Assembly: GCA_035937795.1 (NCBI GenBank)
Contig: DASZHO010000129.1
Span: forward strand, 1 to 64,000
Length of the DNA stretch: 64,000 bases
Reading direction: 5' to 3'
Source of the DNA: JAMQPK01 sp035937795
GTDB taxonomy: Bacteria; Acidobacteriota; Vicinamibacteria; Vicinamibacterales; JAMQPK01
Shown here: one piece after another, positions 41,770 to 50,907 of the stretch
Numbering within the stretch: position 1 is the stretch's first letter
Layout: every line of letters starts with the position of its first letter
Program-made: the position numbers and the translations under genes
The notes under the pieces: generated by a model
Told to the model about the DNA's origin: nothing
The model's input: only the letters and a program-made list of their open reading frames with translations
The model's database searches: none

Positions 41770-42934
41770 GATCGTTCTCTCCGGCGCCGATCTGGTGTTG
41801 TCCGATGAAATTCGCGGTCCAGGCACCCTGATCCTCGAAGGCGACCGTATCGTGGAGGTGGCCACCGGCACGCGGCCCGGCGGCCCCGGTGATCAGCACG
41901 TCGACCTCGCCGGCCACCTGATTGCTCCCGGGTTTATCGACGTGCACGTGCACGGTGTCGAGGGCACGGACACTCTGGATAGCGATGACGCCGTGGCGAA
42001 GATCGCCGCGACGCTGCCCAAGTACGGGGTCACCGCGTTTTGCCCGACTACTGTAGCCTGCGCCGCAGCCGCGCTCGGCGAGGCGCTCGCGGGCATTCAC
42101 GACATGCGGCGGCAGCCGCTGGCCCGTGGCGCGCGCATCCTGGGCGCGCATCTGGAAAGCAATTTCATCAATCCGGCATACCGAGGCGCCCAGCCGGAAA
42201 AGTATCTGTACCTCCCTTCCAGCGGCGACGCGAAAGACATCCTCGCTGAGATCGGCCGCGCCAAACCCGACGTCGCCATCGTGACGGTGGCGCCCGAGCT
42301 GGATGGCTCTCGGGACCTGATTCAGTGGCTCGTCAAGAACGACATCGTGGTGTCGCTCGGCCATTCTGCCGCGTCGTTCGAGACCGCCGAGGCGGCCATA
42401 GACAGCGGGGCCCGTCACGCGACGCACTTGTTCAACCGGATGCCGCCGCTGAACCATCGAGACCCCGGTCTGGCGGGCGCGGTGCTGACCAGGAAGGAAG
42501 TGGCCGCCGAGATCATCTGCGACGGGGTGCACGTGCACAGTCCGATGATCCAGCTCGCGATTGCCGCCAAGGGCGCCGATCGGATGATGGCCATCACCGA
42601 TGGCACTGCTGCTGCGGGCCTTCCGGATGGCGCCTTCGCCTCGCTTGGCGGACGGCGGATCTGCGTACGCGACGGCGCCGCATATTTGGACGAGGGGACG
42701 CTGGCCGGAAGCGTGGCGACGATGGATTTGGTGTTCTGGTTTTTGGTGAAGCAGGTCGGGTTGTCGCCGAACGATGCGTCGCGGCTGTGCTCGACCACGC
42801 CGGCCGCCGAATTGGGCCTTCGCGACTGCGGCGCGATCGCGCGCGGCAACATCGCCGACCTCGTCGTCCTCGACGGAAATTTCTCGGTGAAGCAGACATA
42901 CGTCGCCGGCCGGCTGGCGTTTTCGGATCTGTAG
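41768..42934 (+). CDS. nagA: N-acetylglucosamine-6-phosphate deacetylase
   Basis: 388 residues. Amidohydrolase fold: HLIAPGFIDVHVHGVEG (H-x-H), GAHLESNFINPAYRGA (metal Glu), VVSLGHSAASF (His), ATHLFNRMPPLNHRDPG (His, substrate loop) and MAITDGTAAAGLPDG (catalytic Asp). Removes acetate from GlcNAc-6-P, giving GlcN-6-P for nagB. Fits with murQ, nagB and the kinase nearby in one recycling pathway. Its start is 8 nt after a TAAGTT hexamer, with no ribosome-binding site. Confidence 0.95.
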   Translation: MIVLSGADLVLSDEIRGPGTLILEGDRIVEVATGTRPGGPGDQHVDLAGHLIAPGFIDVHVHGVEGTDTLDSDDAVAKIAATLPKYGVTAFCPTTVACAAAALGEALAGIHDMRRQPLARGARILGAHLESNFINPAYRGAQPEKYLYLPSSGDAKDILAEIGRAKPDVAIVTVAPELDGSRDLIQWLVKNDIVVSLGHSAASFETAEAAIDSGARHATHLFNRMPPLNHRDPGLAGAVLTRKEVAAEIICDGVHVHSPMIQLAIAAKGADRMMAITDGTAAAGLPDGAFASLGGRRICVRDGAAYLDEGTLAGSVATMDLVFWFLVKQVGLSPNDASRLCSTTPAAELGLRDCGAIARGNIADLVVLDGNFSVKQTYVAGRLAFSDL

Positions 42935-42963
42935 CCCGGCGGAAGCCAATGTAGAATCAACGC

Positions 42964-44238
42964 ATGGTGCCGTTGGAGTTCGAACGCCGACTGGAGATGT
43001 ACGCCGACCTCGCGGTCAAGATCGCGCTCAATGTTCAGCCCGGGCAGCGCCTGCTGATCATCGGACCGCTGGCCAGCGGCGGCGCTGCGCTCGACGCGGT
43101 CCCGCTGATCCGGAAAATCACCGAAGCCGCCTACAAGACTGGAGCGTCGCTCGTCGAAGCCATCTACGGCGATGAGGCGATGCTGCTTCTCCGCTTCAAA
43201 CACGCGCGCGAAGGCACGCTCGCCGAATATTCCGCGTGGCTCCCCGACGCGCTGGCCAGGCATGTCGAAGCGGGGCACGCCATCTTGTCGGTGTACGCCA
43301 ACGATCCGGACCTCCTGAAGCACGAACCGGCAGACCGGGTGAGTACCGTGCAGGAGGCGACCGCGCGCGACGTGCGCCCGTTCCGCGAGCTGATTTCTCG
43401 CAATCAGACCAACTGGGCGGTGATCGCCGCCGCGGGCGCGGGTTGGGCCGCGCGCGTGTTTCCTCAACTGTCTTGCGAGGCGGCCACCGCTCGCCTCTGG
43501 GACGAAATCGGCCGCTTGTGCCGTCTCGACAAACCGGATCCGATGGCGGCATGGGAGACACATCTCCAGCGCCTCGAAGCGCGTGCCGCGTTTCTGAACA
43601 AGCGCCGGTACACGGCGCTGAAATATGCGGGCCCCGGCACCGATCTCACGCTCGGCCTTCCCGAAGCGCACATCTGGGTGAGCGGCCGGACCGCCAGCCG
43701 CGCAGGCGTGCCGTTTACGGCGAACCTTCCGACAGAAGAGGTATTCAGCATCGCGCACAAGGATCGCGTCGACGGCTGGGTTCGCTCGTCCAAGCCCCTC
43801 AGCTACGGCGGCACTCTGATCGACGGCTTCAGCTTGCGCTTTGCCGAGGGGCAGGTCGTGGAGATGAAAGCCGATCGAGGTGAAGCGGTGCTGAAGCGGC
43901 TGCTCGATACCGACAAGGGGGCGCGCCGGCTTGGGGAAGTTGCCCTGGTGCCCCACAGTTCGCCCATCTCGCAGTCGGGGCTGCTCTTCTTCAACACGCT
44001 GTTCGATGAAAACGCCGCCAGCCACATCGCGCTCGGCAACGCCTACAAGTTCACACTTGGAGGCACCGAGCACATGAGTAACGAGGACTTCAATAAAGCC
44101 GGCGGCAATCTCAGCAGCATTCACGTCGATTTCATGATCGGCTCCGGCGAGCTTGACATCGACGGCGTGCTGGCGAACGGATCGGCCGAACCGCTCATGC
44201 GGCAAGGTGAGTGGGTAAGCCATCCCCCCCACTGTTAG
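42964..44238 (+). CDS. M29-family aminopeptidase
   Basis: 424 residues. N-terminal helical/beta domain (LAVKIALNVQPGQRLLIIGP, VEAIYGDE) and the M29 (PepS/AmpS/AmpT) metal site: NLPTEEVFSIAH (Glu), RRLGEVALVPHSSPI (Glu), ENAASHIALG (His) and SSIHVDFMIGS (His-x-Asp). Cytosolic dimeric aminopeptidase using Co, Zn or Mg. A TAGAAT hexamer lies 6 nt before the ATG. Probably helps to degrade peptides released with amino sugars, by position only. Confidence 0.92.
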   Translation: MVPLEFERRLEMYADLAVKIALNVQPGQRLLIIGPLASGGAALDAVPLIRKITEAAYKTGASLVEAIYGDEAMLLLRFKHAREGTLAEYSAWLPDALARHVEAGHAILSVYANDPDLLKHEPADRVSTVQEATARDVRPFRELISRNQTNWAVIAAAGAGWAARVFPQLSCEAATARLWDEIGRLCRLDKPDPMAAWETHLQRLEARAAFLNKRRYTALKYAGPGTDLTLGLPEAHIWVSGRTASRAGVPFTANLPTEEVFSIAHKDRVDGWVRSSKPLSYGGTLIDGFSLRFAEGQVVEMKADRGEAVLKRLLDTDKGARRLGEVALVPHSSPISQSGLLFFNTLFDENAASHIALGNAYKFTLGGTEHMSNEDFNKAGGNLSSIHVDFMIGSGELDIDGVLANGSAEPLMRQGEWVSHPPHC

Positions 44239-44276
44239 GGTAAAATCCGCCTTCAATCTCAACCAGGAGGCGGCGA

Positions 44277-46061
44277 ATGTTCGACAGAAGGAACCTGTCT
44301 GGAATCGTGGCGGGTGCGATCGGGCTGGCGGCGACCCTGCTGGCCCAGCAGCCGGCGCCCGCTCCCCAAGCGCCCCAGGCGCAAACCCAACAGCCGCCTC
44401 CGATACCGGTGGTGTTGCAGAATTACAAACTGGTCACCGCCGAGCGGCTGAGGAAACCGGAAGATGGCGACTGGTTGATGCCCCGGCGCACGTATGACGG
44501 CTGGGGCTACAGCCCGCTGACCCAAATTACTCCAGACAACGTGAAGCGGCTACAGCCGGTTTGGGTCTTTGCCACCGGTATGCCCAACGGTCACGAAGCC
44601 CCGCCCATCGTCAACAACGGCGTGATGTTCGTGTCGACGCCCGGCAATCAGGTGATCGCCATCGATGTGAGAACCGGCAGCCAGCTCTGGCGGTATCGCC
44701 GGCCGCTGCCGCCCAATGCCATCGTGAACCATCCGACGAGCCGCGGCGTCTCCCTTTACGGCGACAAGATCTTTTTCTCCGCCGGTGAGGCCGTGCTCGT
44801 GGGGTTGAATGCGAAAACCGGCGAAGAGGCCTGGACGGCAAGGGTAGCCGACAACGCGAGCGGCTACTACATGTCGCTGGCCCCGCTTGTGGCCGATGGC
44901 AAGGTGCTCGTCGGATGTTCGGGCGGCGAGCTCGGCATTCGCGGATTCGTCGCCGCATTCAATATCGACACGGGCAAGGAATTGTGGAGAACCTACACGA
45001 TACCGGCGCCGGGAGAACCCGGCAGCGAAACATGGCCGAAAGGCGACGAGTGGAAAACCGGCGGCGCCTCTGTGTGGGTGACTGCCAATTACGATCCCGA
45101 AACGAATCTCTCATTCTGGGGGACCGGCAACGGCGGGCCGTGGATGGGCGATCAGCGCAAGGGTGACAACCTCTACACGGCGTCGACGCTCGCGATTGAC
45201 GTCGCCACCGGCAAGATCAAGGGTTACCACCAGTACCATCCAAACGAGTCCTGGGATTGGGATGAAGTGTCGCCGCCGATCCTGGTTGATTACCAGCGCA
45301 ACGGCCGGACCGTGAAGGGACTCATCGATGTCGCCCGCGACGGCTACCTCTGGTTCCTCGAGCGCACCGCCGACAAGATTAATTTCGTCGAAGGCAAGCC
45401 GTTCGTCAGACAGAACGTCTTCACCAGCCTCGATCCGAAGACCGGAAGACCCGCCGTCGACCCCGTCAAGCAGCCAGGCACCGACAGGATGGCCGATTTC
45501 TGTCCGTCCTGGTGGGGCGGCAAGAACTGGCCTCCGATTTCATTCAGCCCGCAAACACGGATGATCTACATTCCGGCAAACGAAAATCTGTGCGGCACGA
45601 TCATCGGACGCAAGATCGCGTACACGCCGGGCCGCAATTACACGGGCGCCACGAGCACTCTCTACGTGTTCCCGGGCTCCGATCACATCGGTGAGGTGCA
45701 GGCGTGGAACGTCGATACGGGCAAGCGCGTCTGGACGCACAACTTTGCCAAGTCGGCCAACTGGGGACCAACGATGACCACCGCGGGCGGGCTGGTGTTC
45801 AGCGGCGGCACCAATGATCGCAAGTTTCGCGCGTTCAACGCCAGGACCGGCGAGGTGTTGTGGGAGTTCCCGACCAATTCCGGGATCATCGCGTCGCCTT
45901 CGTCCTTCATGGTGGACGGGACGCAGTACGTCGCCGTGCAGTCGGGGTTTGGGATCGACGCGCGGGCGATGCAGGGGTGGTTCAACCGGCTGATGCCTGG
46001 CGAGTTCCCTGACGTCCCGGAGGGCGGAGCCGTCTGGCTGTTCGCCGTGCCGAAGAACTGA
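44277..46061 (+). CDS. PQQ-dependent alcohol-dehydrogenase-type quinoprotein
   Basis: 594 residues; aggagg ribosome-binding site; signal peptide (LSGIVAGAIGLAATLLAQQ) and Pro/Gln linker. Eight-blade propeller with tryptophan-docking motifs (VIAIDVRTGSQLWRYR, VGLNAKTGEEAWTARV, AFNIDTGKELWRTY, RAFNARTGEVLWEF). PQQ/metal site: NGGPWMGDQRKGDNLYTAS and NESWDWDEVS, with Asp327 (catalytic) and Asp329, the extra Asp typical of lanthanide-dependent XoxF/ExaF-type enzymes. The vicinal disulfide of methanol dehydrogenase is absent; only GCSGGE is seen. No C-terminal cytochrome domain. Oxidises an alcohol or polyol in the periplasm. Confidence 0.88.
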   Translation: MFDRRNLSGIVAGAIGLAATLLAQQPAPAPQAPQAQTQQPPPIPVVLQNYKLVTAERLRKPEDGDWLMPRRTYDGWGYSPLTQITPDNVKRLQPVWVFATGMPNGHEAPPIVNNGVMFVSTPGNQVIAIDVRTGSQLWRYRRPLPPNAIVNHPTSRGVSLYGDKIFFSAGEAVLVGLNAKTGEEAWTARVADNASGYYMSLAPLVADGKVLVGCSGGELGIRGFVAAFNIDTGKELWRTYTIPAPGEPGSETWPKGDEWKTGGASVWVTANYDPETNLSFWGTGNGGPWMGDQRKGDNLYTASTLAIDVATGKIKGYHQYHPNESWDWDEVSPPILVDYQRNGRTVKGLIDVARDGYLWFLERTADKINFVEGKPFVRQNVFTSLDPKTGRPAVDPVKQPGTDRMADFCPSWWGGKNWPPISFSPQTRMIYIPANENLCGTIIGRKIAYTPGRNYTGATSTLYVFPGSDHIGEVQAWNVDTGKRVWTHNFAKSANWGPTMTTAGGLVFSGGTNDRKFRAFNARTGEVLWEFPTNSGIIASPSSFMVDGTQYVAVQSGFGIDARAMQGWFNRLMPGEFPDVPEGGAVWLFAVPKN

Positions 46062-46099
46062 CGAGCTGACAGCTGACAGCTGAGAGCTGACAGCTGATT
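46058..46099. repeat. Heptamer array, family B (GCTGACA), six units between convergent stops
   Basis: ctgacga, gctgaca, gctgaca, gctgaga, gctgaca, gctgatt. It overlaps the TGA of the quinoprotein gene (46059-46061) and the stop of the converging gene (46098-46100). Confidence 0.92.
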
Positions 46100-47255
46100 A
46101 ACGACCGTCCACGTCCACCCAGCGCCGCGTCTGATGGCTGGCGAGCTCGGCGTCCAGAATGCGCATTTGCCTGAGGCCGTCGGCGAACTGCGGATATTCG
46201 ATCGGGACGCCGGGATCGGCTATCGATTGATAGAACCGGCGGAAGATCTGCTTGAACGTCTCGTCGTACCCTTCGCTGTGGCCGCCCGGTAAATCAGCAT
46301 ACGATGCCGCACCGGCGGCGAGCAGCGAGGGATCTTTGAGCAGGATCTCGTTTGCGCGATCTCGATGGCCGATCCATAACTCGTCGGGCCTCTCCTGATT
46401 CCACGCGGCCGACGCCTTGGTTCCGGAGACCTCGATGGCGAGCCGATTCTTGCAACCCGCCGACACCTGGCTGACGATGAACGCGCCGCGGCCCCGATCG
46501 CCCAGCTGAAAGATGACCGACGCAAAGTCCTCGGTGTCCACCGGCATCTCCTGATAGTCGTCGACGCGCAGATTCTTGTTGGCGAACGTTTCGACCGAAG
46601 TCTTCGGGCGCTTCCGCATTTTGTGGAAGGTGGCGAGATCGGCCGAGAGCGACGTGATCCGGAGGCCGGTGACATGCTCGGCCATGTCGCACCAGTGCGA
46701 GCCGATATCGCCAAGCGCCCGCATCGGGCCCGCGTTCCTTGTCTCGACCCGCCAGTTCCAGTCGGTCTCGTACAGCAGCCAATCCTGCGCGTACGAACCT
46801 TGCGCGATCAGGATGTCGCCCAGCTCGCCCTGTTCGACCATGCGGCGCATCTGCTGCACCATCGGGTAGAACCGCAGGTTGTGGCACGTGCAATTACGAA
46901 GGTCTTGGGTGGCCGCCAGACTCGTCAGTTCAGCGGCTTCGGCGCTGGTCGTCGCCAGCGGCTTTTCGCAGAGCACGTGCTTGCCGGCCGCCAGCGCGGC
47001 CGACGCCATCGGGAAATGGAGCGCGTTCGGCGTGCAGATGTGTATCGCGTCGATGTCCGGATCCTGCAGCAGCGCGCGGTAGTCGCCGTGCGCCCGTTCC
47101 ACGCCGAAGGCATCGGCGAGCGCGCGCGCTTTTGCGAGACTGCCTCCCGCGATGCCCTGCACCTCGACCAGGCCGAGACGCCTGATGGCCTCGACGTGAA
47201 CACGAGCCATGAATCCGGTGCCGATGACGCCCACCCGAACCCGCGATAGTGACAT
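46098..47255 (-). CDS. Gfo/Idh/MocA-family oxidoreductase
   Basis: 385 residues. N-terminal Rossmann fold VRVGVIGTGFMARVHVEAIRR, DAIHICTPNALH, GKHVLCEKPLA (the EKP catalytic Lys), C-terminal sheet domain with MRALGDIGSHWCDMAEHVTG (G-D-x-x-x-H). NAD(P)-dependent oxidation of a sugar, inositol or related polyol; substrate unknown. A family C heptamer array starts 6 bp upstream of its ATG. Confidence 0.92.
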   Translation of the reverse strand: MSLSRVRVGVIGTGFMARVHVEAIRRLGLVEVQGIAGGSLAKARALADAFGVERAHGDYRALLQDPDIDAIHICTPNALHFPMASAALAAGKHVLCEKPLATTSAEAAELTSLAATQDLRNCTCHNLRFYPMVQQMRRMVEQGELGDILIAQGSYAQDWLLYETDWNWRVETRNAGPMRALGDIGSHWCDMAEHVTGLRITSLSADLATFHKMRKRPKTSVETFANKNLRVDDYQEMPVDTEDFASVIFQLGDRGRGAFIVSQVSAGCKNRLAIEVSGTKASAAWNQERPDELWIGHRDRANEILLKDPSLLAAGAASYADLPGGHSEGYDETFKQIFRRFYQSIADPGVPIEYPQFADGLRQMRILDAELASHQTRRWVDVDGR

Positions 47256-47261
47256 GACCCC

Positions 47262-47303
47262 TACTCTCTACTTTTTACCTTCAACTCTCTACTTTTAACT
47301 TAA
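47262..47303. repeat. Heptamer array, family C, six units
   Basis: tactctc, tactttt, taccttc, aactctc, tactttt, aacttaa, ending 6 bp before the start codon (minus strand) of the Gfo/Idh gene. Confidence 0.85.
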
Positions 47304-47576
47304 CCGGAGCAGCGAACAGTAGTCGGGTCCCTCGAGCGAGACCGGCCAGGAGACCCCGGCTGTCAAACACGAGGGACGGACCGGCTCGCCCGATCGGCGT
47401 CGCTTCCGCCGCGGCGGGCGTCGCGCGGGCGACGTCTTCCTGGCTGATGGCCATTCGACATTCCGATCCTCCAGCGGCCCCGATCGACTCCGGGTCTGTC
47501 TCGTCCTCCAACCAGGGCGCTCTCGATGTCCTGTCCAAGGGACCAGAATCGCTACAACCTCTATAAAATCAACTTG

Positions 47577-47604
47577 TTACAGTATATTCTGCTGGCACTA
47601 TATT
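47577..47604 (+). promoter_or_regulatory. Likely promoter of the tyrosine phosphatase gene
   Basis: TTACAG (47577-47582), 16-bp spacer, TATATT (47599-47604), in an AT-rich patch. The leader of about 90 nt would include the family C heptamer array. Confidence 0.4.
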
Positions 47605-47641
47605 TGCTCCGACGTGAGTACCTACCCGTCATCCGTTTGGT

Positions 47642-47688
47642 AACTTTTAACTTTTAACTTTTAAGTTAACTTTTGACTTTCGCCTTTC
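47642..47688 (+). repeat. Heptamer array, family C (AACTTTT), about six units
   Basis: aactttt three times, a 5-nt spacer aagtt, aactttt, gactttc, gcctttc. It ends 14 bp before the phosphatase ATG. Confidence 0.9.
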
Positions 47689-47702
47689 TCCCAAGGTGCC
47701 CC

Positions 47703-48284
47703 ATGTCTCTCAACAAAACTGCCGCTCGAAACTACGCCCTCTGGTTGGTGTTGGGCCTGTCGCTCGTAGCTCCCGTCGCCGCCGCAACTCCTGTCAAGAT
47801 AGACAATTTCGGGAAGGTCAACGACAACTACTACCGCGGCGGTCAACCGAAGGGTCGCGATTTTGCCGACCTCAAGGCGCTCGGGGTGAAGTTGGTCATC
47901 GACCTCGCGGAAGAAGGCGACAGGAGCGAGGGCGCGAATGTCGAAGCAGCCGGGATGAAGTTCGTCCGGATTCCGCTGACGACCGGCGACGCCCCTCCCC
48001 GGGCCGCCATCGATCAGTTCTTGAAGCTCGTGAACGATCCGGCCAATCAACCCGTCTATGTCCACTGCATGGGCGGCCGCCATCGCACCGGGGCCCTCAC
48101 GGCGGTCTACCGGATGACCGAGGACGGTTGGACGGCCGATCAGGCGTTCTCCGAAATGAAGCAGTATCACTTCGGAGCTGACTTTCTCCATCCGGAGCTG
48201 AAGAAATTCGTCTACACGTATGTCTCGCAGGTCGACAAGGCGCCGAAGGTCCTGGTGGCGGTGGCCACGCCCGCGGTCAAGTAA
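47703..48284 (+). CDS. Secreted dual-specificity/tyrosine phosphatase-like protein
   Basis: 193 residues from the ATG at 47703 (caagg upstream). Signal peptide (ALWLVLGLSLVAPVAAATP), then a DSP-type fold with NYYRGGQPKGRDFADLKALG, VIDLAEEGDRSEG (general-acid Asp region) and the signature VYVHCMGGRHRTG (HC-x5-R-T), followed by a helix with the usual W..DQAF..M. It is a Cys phosphatase acting outside the cytoplasm on phosphotyrosine, phosphoserine or inositol phosphate; substrate unknown. Confidence 0.88.
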   Translation: MSLNKTAARNYALWLVLGLSLVAPVAAATPVKIDNFGKVNDNYYRGGQPKGRDFADLKALGVKLVIDLAEEGDRSEGANVEAAGMKFVRIPLTTGDAPPRAAIDQFLKLVNDPANQPVYVHCMGGRHRTGALTAVYRMTEDGWTADQAFSEMKQYHFGADFLHPELKKFVYTYVSQVDKAPKVLVAVATPAVK

Positions 48285-48299
48285 GCGCGAGTTCTCCGT

Positions 48300-49046
48300 T
48301 CAGCCCGCGAGTTCGGTGAGCAACGGGAAGTGATCCGAGGCGTCGCGGGCCGCGGCGATGTCCCGCACGACGTCGCACCGCGTCACCTGGTTCTTGAACG
48401 GATCGGGCACAAAGGCGTAATCGATCCGCACCTGCGGATCCCACGTCGGGAAGGTGTTGCCCTCGCCCGACTCGTGCAGCACGCGAAAGCCGTCGGCGTA
48501 CCCGGCCTCGAGCATCATGCGGATCGTGACCCAGCGGATCGTCTTGCCCGTGATCCACGCGAACGCGCGGATGTGCGGCGGGAGCCTCTGCATGTCGAGC
48601 CGCTCGCCCGGCGCGAGCGTGTTGAAATCGCCGGTCACCAGGTGCAAGCCGTCCTGATGCCGCTCCACGCTTCTCAGCAGGGCGCGCACTTCATACCCGC
48701 GCCGCTGTTCGGTGAGGTTGGAAGGCACCGCGCTCAAGTGGACGCCGAAGATCCTGCATCCGCTGTCCGAGAGCACCAGCTCGAGGTACGCGCGCCGGGC
48801 CCAGCGGACGCGCCGCCACACATGGCTGGCCACTTCCAGCCGGCTCATGAACGCCAGCGAATGCCCGGCGGAAGCAGCCCAATATTCCATGCCGCACTGC
48901 GACGCGAGGTGTTTGACCACCGGTGGGCTGTACGCCTCCTGAAAAATGACGATGTCGGGAGCGCAGGCGGTGATGACGGTCGCGAGCGATTGTTCGCGGC
49001 CGCCGCCGCCTTTGAGAATGTTGTAGCTCAGAATGCGGAGGCTCAC
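48300..49046 (-). CDS. Endonuclease/exonuclease/phosphatase-family protein
   Basis: 248 residues, GTG start. EEP fold: LRILSYNILKGGG (Asn), DIVIFQEAYSPP (metal Glu), IFGVHLSAVPS, HLVTGDFNTLAPGE (D-x-N) and DASDHFPLLTEL (catalytic SDH). Cleaves phosphodiester or phosphomonoester bonds with Mg. No signal peptide, so cytosolic. Third gene of a minus-strand operon (M23, nucleotidyltransferase, EEP; 6-bp gap). Confidence 0.9.
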   Translation of the reverse strand: MSLRILSYNILKGGGGREQSLATVITACAPDIVIFQEAYSPPVVKHLASQCGMEYWAASAGHSLAFMSRLEVASHVWRRVRWARRAYLELVLSDSGCRIFGVHLSAVPSNLTEQRRGYEVRALLRSVERHQDGLHLVTGDFNTLAPGERLDMQRLPPHIRAFAWITGKTIRWVTIRMMLEAGYADGFRVLHESGEGNTFPTWDPQVRIDYAFVPDPFKNQVTRCDVVRDIAAARDASDHFPLLTELAG

Positions 49047-49052
49047 GGGGGC

Positions 49053-49514
49053 TCACGGCTCTTGCAGGCTGCCGTACAGCGTCAAGTACGGCTGCTCCAT
49101 GATGTCGCCCCGGAAGAACTGCACCCAGTCGCGCGTACCCTGGATGTTCACCGGGCGCTTCACCATGTTCATCAAGGTCCGCCGCAGCGGCACCAGATTC
49201 GGGGCGATGTCGGGGTCGGTCTCGCTCAACGGCTTGGAGTGGGAGCCCGGAATCCAGAACGCGCTGAAGTATCTCAGCACGTCGGCGCCGACCAGCGTGA
49301 GATCGAGATCGCTCGTCCCGGGGCCGTCGCCATCGAACGGAGCGCCGTCCAGATACCTTACGCCTGTAACCGAGCTGCCGCGCAGCACTGCCGCATGCGC
49401 TTCGGGGACCGCGTCGCGGGTGATCTGGCAGAAGCGATCGAAGAGGCCACGGTCGTTGAAAAAGGCCAGGCGCAGCACGCTCTTCAGTTTGTCGTTGTCA
49501 ATTGCGGTCGTCAT
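49053..49514 (-). CDS. Nucleotidyltransferase-like protein
   Basis: 153 residues. HAAVLRGSSVTGVRYLDG and GPGTSDLDLTLVG give the pol-beta/KNTase pattern G-S-x-x-x-G ... D-x-D, with the spacing stretched by an insertion. A downstream helix and PYLTLYGSLQ complete the small fold. Could transfer a nucleotide to a protein or antibiotic-like substrate; not sure. Two starts possible: 49514 (7 bp after the M23 gene stop) or 49532 (overlapping it). Confidence 0.6.
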   Translation of the reverse strand: MTTAIDNDKLKSVLRLAFFNDRGLFDRFCQITRDAVPEAHAAVLRGSSVTGVRYLDGAPFDGDGPGTSDLDLTLVGADVLRYFSAFWIPGSHSKPLSETDPDIAPNLVPLRRTLMNMVKRPVNIQGTRDWVQFFRGDIMEQPYLTLYGSLQEP

Positions 49515-49521
49515 CAGTCCG

Positions 49522-50901
49522 CTATTGTGCAACCGGCGCGCCAGCTTCTTTGAATTTCCGCATCACGCGGTCTTCAATCCAGTGCGGATCCCACCATTCG
49601 GTGGCGTTCACGAACCGGCCGTTCACCAGCATGCTGAAATGAAGGTGATCGCCGCCGGCGAGGCCGGTCTCCCCGGTCAAGCCAATGGTTTGCCCTTTGG
49701 GAACCTCCTGCCCTTCCTGCACCTGGAACGACGACATGTGCCCGTAGAGCGATTGGACGCCCATGCCGTGATCGAGAATCACGCAGTTGCCGTAGATGCC
49801 AAGGTCGCGCGCGTAAAGCACGCGTCCATCGTTGGCGGCGGAAATGGGGGAGTGGACCACGCGCGCGAGGTCAAACCCAAGATGCACCTGCCGGTCGACT
49901 TCCTTGCCGCCGTAGATGTAGGTGCGGAAATCAGCAAACGCCGCTTCAACCTGCGAGCCGGCGAGCGGCAAAAACGCGCCCTTCCACAACATCGTTGGTG
50001 CGGTCTTGCCGGCGAGCGCGGCGATCTTGTCGGCGTTCATCCAGCGCAGGTCGTTGTTGATCTTCAGAAATGGCGTCAGGAGATCGCCCGGCGAAGCGGT
50101 GACTTTCAGTTCCGGGGACGCTTGGAGGATGGCCGGCACGACGCGGCCTAGAAATGCGTCATCCAGCGAGATGGTGCTGCTCTTGAATTTTTTCGCGAAT
50201 ACTTCGTGCTCGAATGGCGCTCGGGCCTCGTTGCCGGCGTCATCCTTGGCGTAGAGCTCCATCGGCGCACCGATCGGTTGGTTGTAGAGCAGCGCAAAGA
50301 AGGCGACTTTCAGCGAAGGATCGGCTGGCACGCCCGCCCCGGAAGCCGCAAACCCCGGATAGGTGTCGTCTCCGACCCGGACGCCGGAGTGGGCATCGGG
50401 AGGGGAGACGCGGTAGACGATCATTTCCGAGCCGCCGAGGTTGATATAGTGCTTGGTTGAAACCACCGAGATGCGCGGGGGATCGAACCGCAGTTGCACC
50501 GCGGTGGTGGCGCGCGATGTCAGGTGACGCAGCCCGCCAAGCACCGGCCGGGTGGCCGTCACGACGATGGTCCCCGCGCCCGGTTGCAGGTCCGGCTGGT
50601 CTTTTTTGCCGATTGCCGTCCCCAGGCGGACCCGATCGGCTCCATCCGGCTGCGGCGGCGCCGCGCGGTTCAGGGCGTAAACCGGGATGGTCTTGCCCGC
50701 CTGCTCGATCTGGACCGTCAGCGCGTCGAGCTGGCCGCCGGGCGCGCCCACCACGACCTCGAGCGTGGAGTGTTGGCCCACGAGAGGCCCGGTGTTGATC
50801 GAAATGAGCGGGCCGGAGGCTTTACCCGCCATGTAGTAGGCCAGTCCAACGGCCAGCAGCAGTGCCACGACCAGACCGAGCAACCAGCGAAGCATGCCCA
50901 T
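49522..50901 (-). CDS. Membrane-anchored M23 (LytM) metallopeptidase
   Basis: 459 residues. One N-terminal membrane helix (LRWLLGLVVALLLAVGLAYYM), a long periplasmic region (about 30-300) with Ig-like beta blocks, then LytM: VHLGFDLARV (H-x-x-x-D, zinc) , GNCVILDHGMGVQSLYGHMSSF (H..YGH) and GGDHLHFSMLVNG (H-x-H). Cuts peptidoglycan cross-links or activates amidases; the HLGFD form keeps the ligands of the classical H-x-x-x-D. TAAGAT lies 6 nt before the ATG. Divergent from the ECF sigma gene. Confidence 0.92.
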   Translation of the reverse strand: MGMLRWLLGLVVALLLAVGLAYYMAGKASGPLISINTGPLVGQHSTLEVVVGAPGGQLDALTVQIEQAGKTIPVYALNRAAPPQPDGADRVRLGTAIGKKDQPDLQPGAGTIVVTATRPVLGGLRHLTSRATTAVQLRFDPPRISVVSTKHYINLGGSEMIVYRVSPPDAHSGVRVGDDTYPGFAASGAGVPADPSLKVAFFALLYNQPIGAPMELYAKDDAGNEARAPFEHEVFAKKFKSSTISLDDAFLGRVVPAILQASPELKVTASPGDLLTPFLKINNDLRWMNADKIAALAGKTAPTMLWKGAFLPLAGSQVEAAFADFRTYIYGGKEVDRQVHLGFDLARVVHSPISAANDGRVLYARDLGIYGNCVILDHGMGVQSLYGHMSSFQVQEGQEVPKGQTIGLTGETGLAGGDHLHFSMLVNGRFVNATEWWDPHWIEDRVMRKFKEAGAPVAQ

Positions 50902-50907
50902 GGGTTC

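Larger units (their letters stand above)
47256..47702. other. 447-bp intergenic region with two heptamer arrays and a promoter
   Basis: Between the divergent Gfo/Idh and phosphatase genes. Contains family C arrays at both ends (47262-47303, 47642-47688), a likely promoter (47577-47604) and about 230 bp of ordinary GC content with an 85-codon minus-strand frame that I do not accept as a gene. Confidence 0.6.

Noticed and set aside
47281..47538. 85-codon minus-strand frame with TTG start
   Set aside because: No ribosome-binding site, ends inside a heptamer array, no recognisable sequence; kept as non-coding.
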